Source: JACVRW01 sp963808775
GTDB lineage: Bacteria; Actinomycetota; Thermoleophilia; Solirubrobacterales; Thermoleophilaceae
Direction of reading: 5' to 3'
DNA: 64,000 bases
Assembly (NCBI GenBank): GCA_963808775.1
Contig: CAWEGR010000003.1
Coordinates: 124,001 to 188,000 of the forward strand
Part shown: in pieces, positions 60,566-64,000 of the stretch
Numbering within the stretch: position 1 is the stretch's first letter
Layout: each line of letters begins with the position of its first letter
The notes under the pieces: generated by a model
What the model saw: only the letters and a program-made list of their open reading frames with translations
The model's database searches: none
Told to the model about the DNA's origin: nothing
Translations under genes and position numbers: made by a program

Positions 60566-62261
60566 ATGAGGAGAATCAGGACGATCCTCCTGGGGCTCGC
60601 GCTGTCGCTGATCGTGGCGGCACCGGCCGTCGCGACGGTTGAGCTGTCGGAGTTCAAGGTCGAGCCGAGCTCGCTCGCAGCGGGCGGCCACCCGAACGTG
60701 ACGATCACCCAGGGACTGACCTACAGCTCGAACGACGACGACGTCAAGGACGCCTTCGTGAGGCTGCCCCCGGGGCTGCTCGGCAACCCGCAGGCGGCCG
60801 CGCTCTGCACCCAGGCGCAGTTCGCGGCGGACACCTGCCCCGAGGCGTCGGTGGTGGGAAGCGTTGCCGTGAACGCGAACCTCGTGCTGCTGCCCGACCC
60901 CCTGCCGAACATCCTGGGGCTGACCGTCAACGGCGTCGTCTACAACCTGCGCCCGACGGGCTCCGAGCCCGCCCGCATCGGGATGGTGCTCGAGGCCGTG
61001 GAGGGGCTCTCGAAGATCTTCCTGCAGGCGCCCGCGTTCCTCCGCCCCGGTCCGGACGGCTACGCGCTCGAGACGACCTTCGCGGACCAGCCGCGCACGT
61101 CCGCCGGCCTCAACGTCCAGATCCAGCGCATCGCGCTGACCTTCCGCGGCGCCGCCGCGCGCGGGCCCTTCATGCGCATGCCGACCGCCTGCGGCCCGCT
61201 GACGGCCGTGGGCAGGGTCAACTCGCACGACGCCCCCGCGAGCTTCTCGCAGAAGACGTTCAAGCTGACGCCCACGGGCTGCGCGGCGCTGCCGTTCGCG
61301 CCGCGCGCCGAGGGCTCGGTGGGCGCACCGGGGATGACGGGCGCGGGCGATCACCCGCCCGTCACGACCACGCTGCGCTTCAACCCCGAGCACGCGGCGC
61401 TGAAGCGAGCCGAGGTCACTCTGCCGGCGGTCCTCGGCCCGAGCAGGGATGCGCTGTTCCGCTCCTGCCCGCGCCCGCAGGCGGACGCCTCGAACTGCCC
61501 CGAGAGCTCGCGGGTCGGCACGGCGATCATCGACTCGCCGCTGCAGGCCGCGCCGCGTGCGGGGACCGATCTACCTCGCGTACAACACGCCCGCGGCACT
61601 GCCGGGCCTGATGGTGATGCTGCCGCCGCCGGTCGGCGTCCGGCTCGACGGCGTCGCGGAGCCGACGCACGACCGGGCTCAAGAACACGTTTGCCTCGAA
61701 CCCCGACCTGCCGGTGCGCAGCTTCACGATCGCGCTCGACGGCGGTCCCGAGGGGCTGCTCACGCTCTCGAAGGATCTCTGCGACGAGGGCACCGACACG
61801 ACGATGTCGGCCTCGCTCGTGTCGCACTCCGGGCAAGCGGGTCCGACCTGAAGCAGCGACTCGCGACGCCGGGCTGCGACCCGCGTGCGCGGGCGTCGAT
61901 CCGCCGCCGGGGACGCCGGGCCAAGCTCGTGGCCCGCCTGCAGGCGGCGCGCGAGGGGCCCGCGATCACGGCGGCGACGCTGCGGCTGCCGAAGGCCCTG
62001 CGGCGGGGGAAGCGCGCTCCGGGAGTCTTCGTCGGCAGGACGCGCCTCGAGCCGACCGGGCGCGGGCGCTCACTGAGCGTGCGCTTCCCCGGCGACGGCA
62101 CGCGCGCGGCGGTGATCAGCTGGCGCGGGCTGCGAGCAGGGCGCAAGCTGCGCCGCTTCACACGAGTGACGATCGCGATGACGGACGCGCGCGGGAAGGT
62201 CACGACGGTGAAGCCGCGCGTGCGGGTGCGAGGCAAGCGCCCGCGGGCGCGCCGGGGCTGA
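60566..62261 (+). CDS. Secreted beta-rich protein, unknown function (three frameshifts)
   Basis: About 565 codons once corrected. A signal peptide (TILLGLALSLIVAAPAVA) precedes repeats of a domain with cysteine pairs (LCTQAQFAADTCPEASVVGS; RSCPRPQADASNCPESSRVG), each followed by a similar beta segment (VTLPAVLGPSRDA). The C-terminal basic region reads KLVARLQAAREGPAITAATL and ends in RGKRPRARRG. Frame changes: +1 near 61560, +1 near 61676, -1 near 61838. No family recognised; the repeated Cys-loop domain suggests an extracellular scaffold. It follows the ABC exporter genes and might be related, but nothing proves this. Confidence 0.65.
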
Positions 62262-62358
62262 GGCCGCCGGATCAGACGGCCCGCCGAGGGTGTTCGGCGA
62301 GAAAGTCGCGCATAGCGCTACCAACTCGCCAAGCACCCCCGCAGGCGCGCGTTGCTAA

Positions 62359-62429
62359 CTGGGGGGCAGGGACTCGAACCCCGATAACCAGCTCCAGAGG
62401 CTGGCGTCTTGCCATTAGACGACCCCCCA
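62359..62429 (-). tRNA. tRNA-Gln (anticodon CTG)
   Basis: A 71-nt cloverleaf on the minus strand: acceptor TGGGGGG/CCCCCCA, D arm GTCT/AGAC, anticodon stem CCAGC/GCTGG with loop CTCTGGA (anticodon CTG), T arm CGGGG-TTCGAGT-CCCTG, discriminator G, no encoded CCA. The U1-A72 pair is typical of tRNA-Gln. No duplicated 3' end is visible nearby. Confidence 0.95.
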
Positions 62430-62474
62430 ACGGATCGCGAGAAGGATAGACGCCGCGGAGCGGTCCGCCCGCCC

Positions 62475-63287
62475 CTACGCGGCCTGCCGCGACGCCGGCG
62501 TCAGCCGCCAGCGCTCCGGCAGGAACGGGATCACCGCCCGCTTCACGTACTCGCCCCCGGCTCGCACCATCGCCCTGCGCGCGAACGCCGGCGGTAGCGG
62601 CGCGAAGCCGTACTCGTCGCGGATACGGTCGGGCAGGAGCGTGATCGTGATGAAGTTGACCGTCTCGACGAGACCGCGCGCCAGCAGCGGCACCGGCGGC
62701 TCGAGCACGATCGCGCGGGCGCGCTCGCGCGACCACTCGCTCACGTGCAGGCGGTCGCCCTCGAGCATCGAGCGGCGGTAGTCGTCGAGGTCGGCGAGCG
62801 TGCGCGGCATGTCGCCCACGCGCAGCCCGAACAGCCGCCCGACCACCTTGTAGTCCTCCCAGTACGCGGCCTCCTCCTCGCGGGTCAGCGAGCCGACGTA
62901 CGTGCGGTAGACCACGAGCCCCGAGTCGACGAGCGAGAACAGCACCCACATCAGCAGCTCGGGGTCGTCCGCCCGGTAGGGGGTGCCCGCCTCGTACGGC
63001 CCCACCGCCCGCTTGAGCGTCCCGCGCACCTGCCTGTGCATCGCCCGCACCCGGCGCGTCATCCTGTCGGCGTCGGCCCTCGACCCGAACCCGATCGTGC
63101 TCATCACCTCGGCGGTGCGCGCCAGCCGGTCGTAGGGCTCGTCGACCGCCGTCGAGTGCGCGAGCAGCCCCGAGACCGCGAGCGGATGCGCCGCCTGCAT
63201 CAGGAGCGCGCGCGGCCCGGACAGCGCGATCGCCCGCTCGCGATGAACGCGCCGCAGCATCGAGTTGTCGTCGAAGTAGCCCTTCAC
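62475..63287 (-). CDS. DUF2236/MpaB-type oxygenase family protein
   Basis: A 270-aa protein of the DUF2236 family (latex-clearing/MpaB-like heme-binding fold). Characteristic elements: SMLRRVHRERAIALSGPRAL, LLMQAAHPLAVSGLLAHS with a His that can bind heme, and LLMWVLFSLVDSGLVVYRTY. Enzymatic activity is unproven for most members. It is downstream of tRNA-Gln on the same strand but has its own start; there is no operon partner. Confidence 0.9.
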   Translation of the reverse strand: MKGYFDDNSMLRRVHRERAIALSGPRALLMQAAHPLAVSGLLAHSTAVDEPYDRLARTAEVMSTIGFGSRADADRMTRRVRAMHRQVRGTLKRAVGPYEAGTPYRADDPELLMWVLFSLVDSGLVVYRTYVGSLTREEEAAYWEDYKVVGRLFGLRVGDMPRTLADLDDYRRSMLEGDRLHVSEWSRERARAIVLEPPVPLLARGLVETVNFITITLLPDRIRDEYGFAPLPPAFARRAMVRAGGEYVKRAVIPFLPERWRLTPASRQAA

Positions 63288-63373
63288 TGCCCTGGAACCC
63301 TCTGCCCCTCCACCCAGGGTACGAATCCCCGGGGGCGGCGGATGAGAGCCCGTGACCGGGGTAGTGGACGAGC

Positions 63374-63598
63374 ATGACCAAGGATCTGAAGACGGGCGAC
63401 CGTGTGGCCTGGGACACGCCGCAGGGGGAGACGCACGGCCGAGTGGTCGAGAAGGTCACCGGCGAGAAGCGCGTCGGCAACGAGGGCCAGAAGGGCACGC
63501 GGGTGAAGGGATCGAAGGACGACCCGCGCTACGTCGTCGAGAGCGACAAGACGGGCAAGCGCGCAGCGCACCGGGCCGACGCCCTCAGAAAGCGCTGA
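63374..63598 (+). CDS. DUF2945 (HVA1 TUDOR-like) protein
   Basis: A 74-aa basic protein with a Tudor/SH3-like barrel: DLKTGDRVAWDTPQGETHGR, then VKGSKDDPRYVVESDKTGKR and AAHRADALRKR. The pattern matches DUF2945, found in many bacteria and fungi with unknown role. ATG start; intergenic to the divergent MpaB gene is 87 bp. Confidence 0.92.
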   Translation: MTKDLKTGDRVAWDTPQGETHGRVVEKVTGEKRVGNEGQKGTRVKGSKDDPRYVVESDKTGKRAAHRADALRKR

Positions 63599-63599
63599 G

Positions 63600-64000
63600 C
63601 TAGGCCGAGCCGAGGTCGGCGCTCTCGTCCGCGAGCCTCGCCCGGTCGACGCTCGCGCCCGAAGTGATCCAGCGCCGCGCGTGCTCGAGGTCGTCCGAGC
63701 GCCCGACCGTCAGCGCGGCCACCACGCGGTCGCCGTCGAGGTAGAAGGCCGTGAAGTCGCCCTCGTCGAGCGAGCCGCGCACGACCGTTTCGCCCGAGCC
63801 GGGGCCGACGTACTCCATCGACGACCAGTCGGCCAGGTCCGAGAAGAAGTACGGAACCGCGTCGTGCTCGACCTCGCGCCCGAGCATGTTGAGCGCGGCG
63901 GTCTTGCCGTGCGAGAACGCGACGTCCCAGTGCTCGATGCGGATCGGCCGCCCGTGAACCGGGCTGTCGTACTCGCAGATGTCGCCCGCCGCGTAGATCC
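63600..64000 (-). CDS. FAD/NAD(P)-dependent oxidoreductase, ferredoxin-reductase type (5' end outside window)
   Basis: C-terminal part of a flavoprotein. The FAD-binding motif IYAAGDICEY precedes a stretch HWDVAFSHGKTAALNMLG and a Reductase_C domain (YFFSDLADWSSMEYVG, YLDGDRVVAALTVGRSD). The layout matches ferredoxin reductases of Rieske or cytochrome P450 systems. The N-terminal FAD and NAD domains lie beyond base 64000. It ends just before the convergent DUF2945 gene. Confidence 0.9.
   Translation of the reverse strand, partial: IYAAGDICEYDSPVHGRPIRIEHWDVAFSHGKTAALNMLGREVEHDAVPYFFSDLADWSSMEYVGPGSGETVVRGSLDEGDFTAFYLDGDRVVAALTVGRSDDLEHARRWITSGASVDRARLADESADLGSA

Noticed and set aside
56870..60708. 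Two very long minus-strand frames (586 and 815 codons) across the ABC exporter genes
   Set aside because: They read antisense to two intact ABC half-transporters and show no domain or start signal of their own.
62270..62358. Short reading MRDFLAEHPRRAV downstream of tRNA-Gln as a leader peptide or att site
   Set aside because: Only 13 codons, no ribosome site and no duplicated tRNA-Gln sequence.
1..64000. CRISPR arrays, riboswitches, rRNA genes, insertion sequences
   Set aside because: No regularly spaced repeats, conserved riboswitch cores, rRNA segments or transposase frames were seen.

Overview
The window is chromosomal DNA of a very high-GC actinobacterium. Gene content and style suggest the class Thermoleophilia (Solirubrobacterales-like). 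The signs are a NifU-like domain fused to MnmA, a RsbW/SigB-type pair, many secreted proteins with AKKKCKKGK-type tracts, collagen-like and beta-propeller secreted proteins, GTGA/ATGA-overlapping operons and frequent GTG starts. The taxonomic placement is an inference, not a search result.

Layout. (1) 1-13360: a peptide ABC transporter (permease cut by the window edge, lipoprotein binding protein), then a minus-strand housekeeping run (small membrane protein, metallo-beta-lactamase hydrolase, hisS, aspS, a structured spacer, NifU-MnmA, anti-sigma, sigma), a formimidoyltransferase/membrane protein pair, a GT-C-type membrane glycosyltransferase and a collagen-like secreted protein. (2) 13464-34125: an intact tRNA with anticodon CAT whose 3' part and downstream flank are repeated directly 20,540 bp away. 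Between the repeats the base composition drops visibly and the genes change character: a PotABCD-type ABC importer, a FadR-type regulator, nitrilase, two RidA proteins, M28- and M20-fold proteins with altered active sites, two Gfo/Idh/MocA oxidoreductases, two SDRs (one without the catalytic Tyr), two PuuE/CE4-type hydrolases, a cupin, an alpha/beta hydrolase, an MFS carrier and a VOC protein. This is a tRNA-integrated catabolic island with no recognisable integrase. (3) 34045-49576: core-type genes, including an MFS exporter whose 3' end runs into the tRNA remnant, DUF5996, several long secreted proteins, a sulfatase-fold enzyme, an intact M20 peptidase, alpha/beta hydrolase, LuxR regulator and a TolB-like propeller. 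(4) 49573-64000: LacI regulator with operator-like palindromes, DHA2 exporter, the ATP-grasp / alpha-E / transglutaminase operon, a heterodimeric ABC exporter, tRNA-Gln(CTG), an MpaB-type protein, DUF2945 and the end of a ferredoxin-reductase-type flavoenzyme.

How the island genes may work together (inference): the main minus-strand operon (26066 to 13726) would import a cationic or amide-containing compound through PotABCD. The nitrilase, CE4/PuuE-like amidases and alpha/beta hydrolase would hydrolyse C-N or ester bonds, RidA proteins would clear imine intermediates, and the Gfo and SDR enzymes would oxidise the product. A 12-bp palindrome, TCATACGTATGA, sits upstream of the importer operon; a near copy precedes the MFS gene, and an exact copy lies beside the LacI gene outside the island.

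Quality note: at least a dozen genes, including aspS and mnmA, are each split by one or more single-base shifts, mostly +1. These look like assembly indels, so such genes are given as whole CDS with the shift positions stated.
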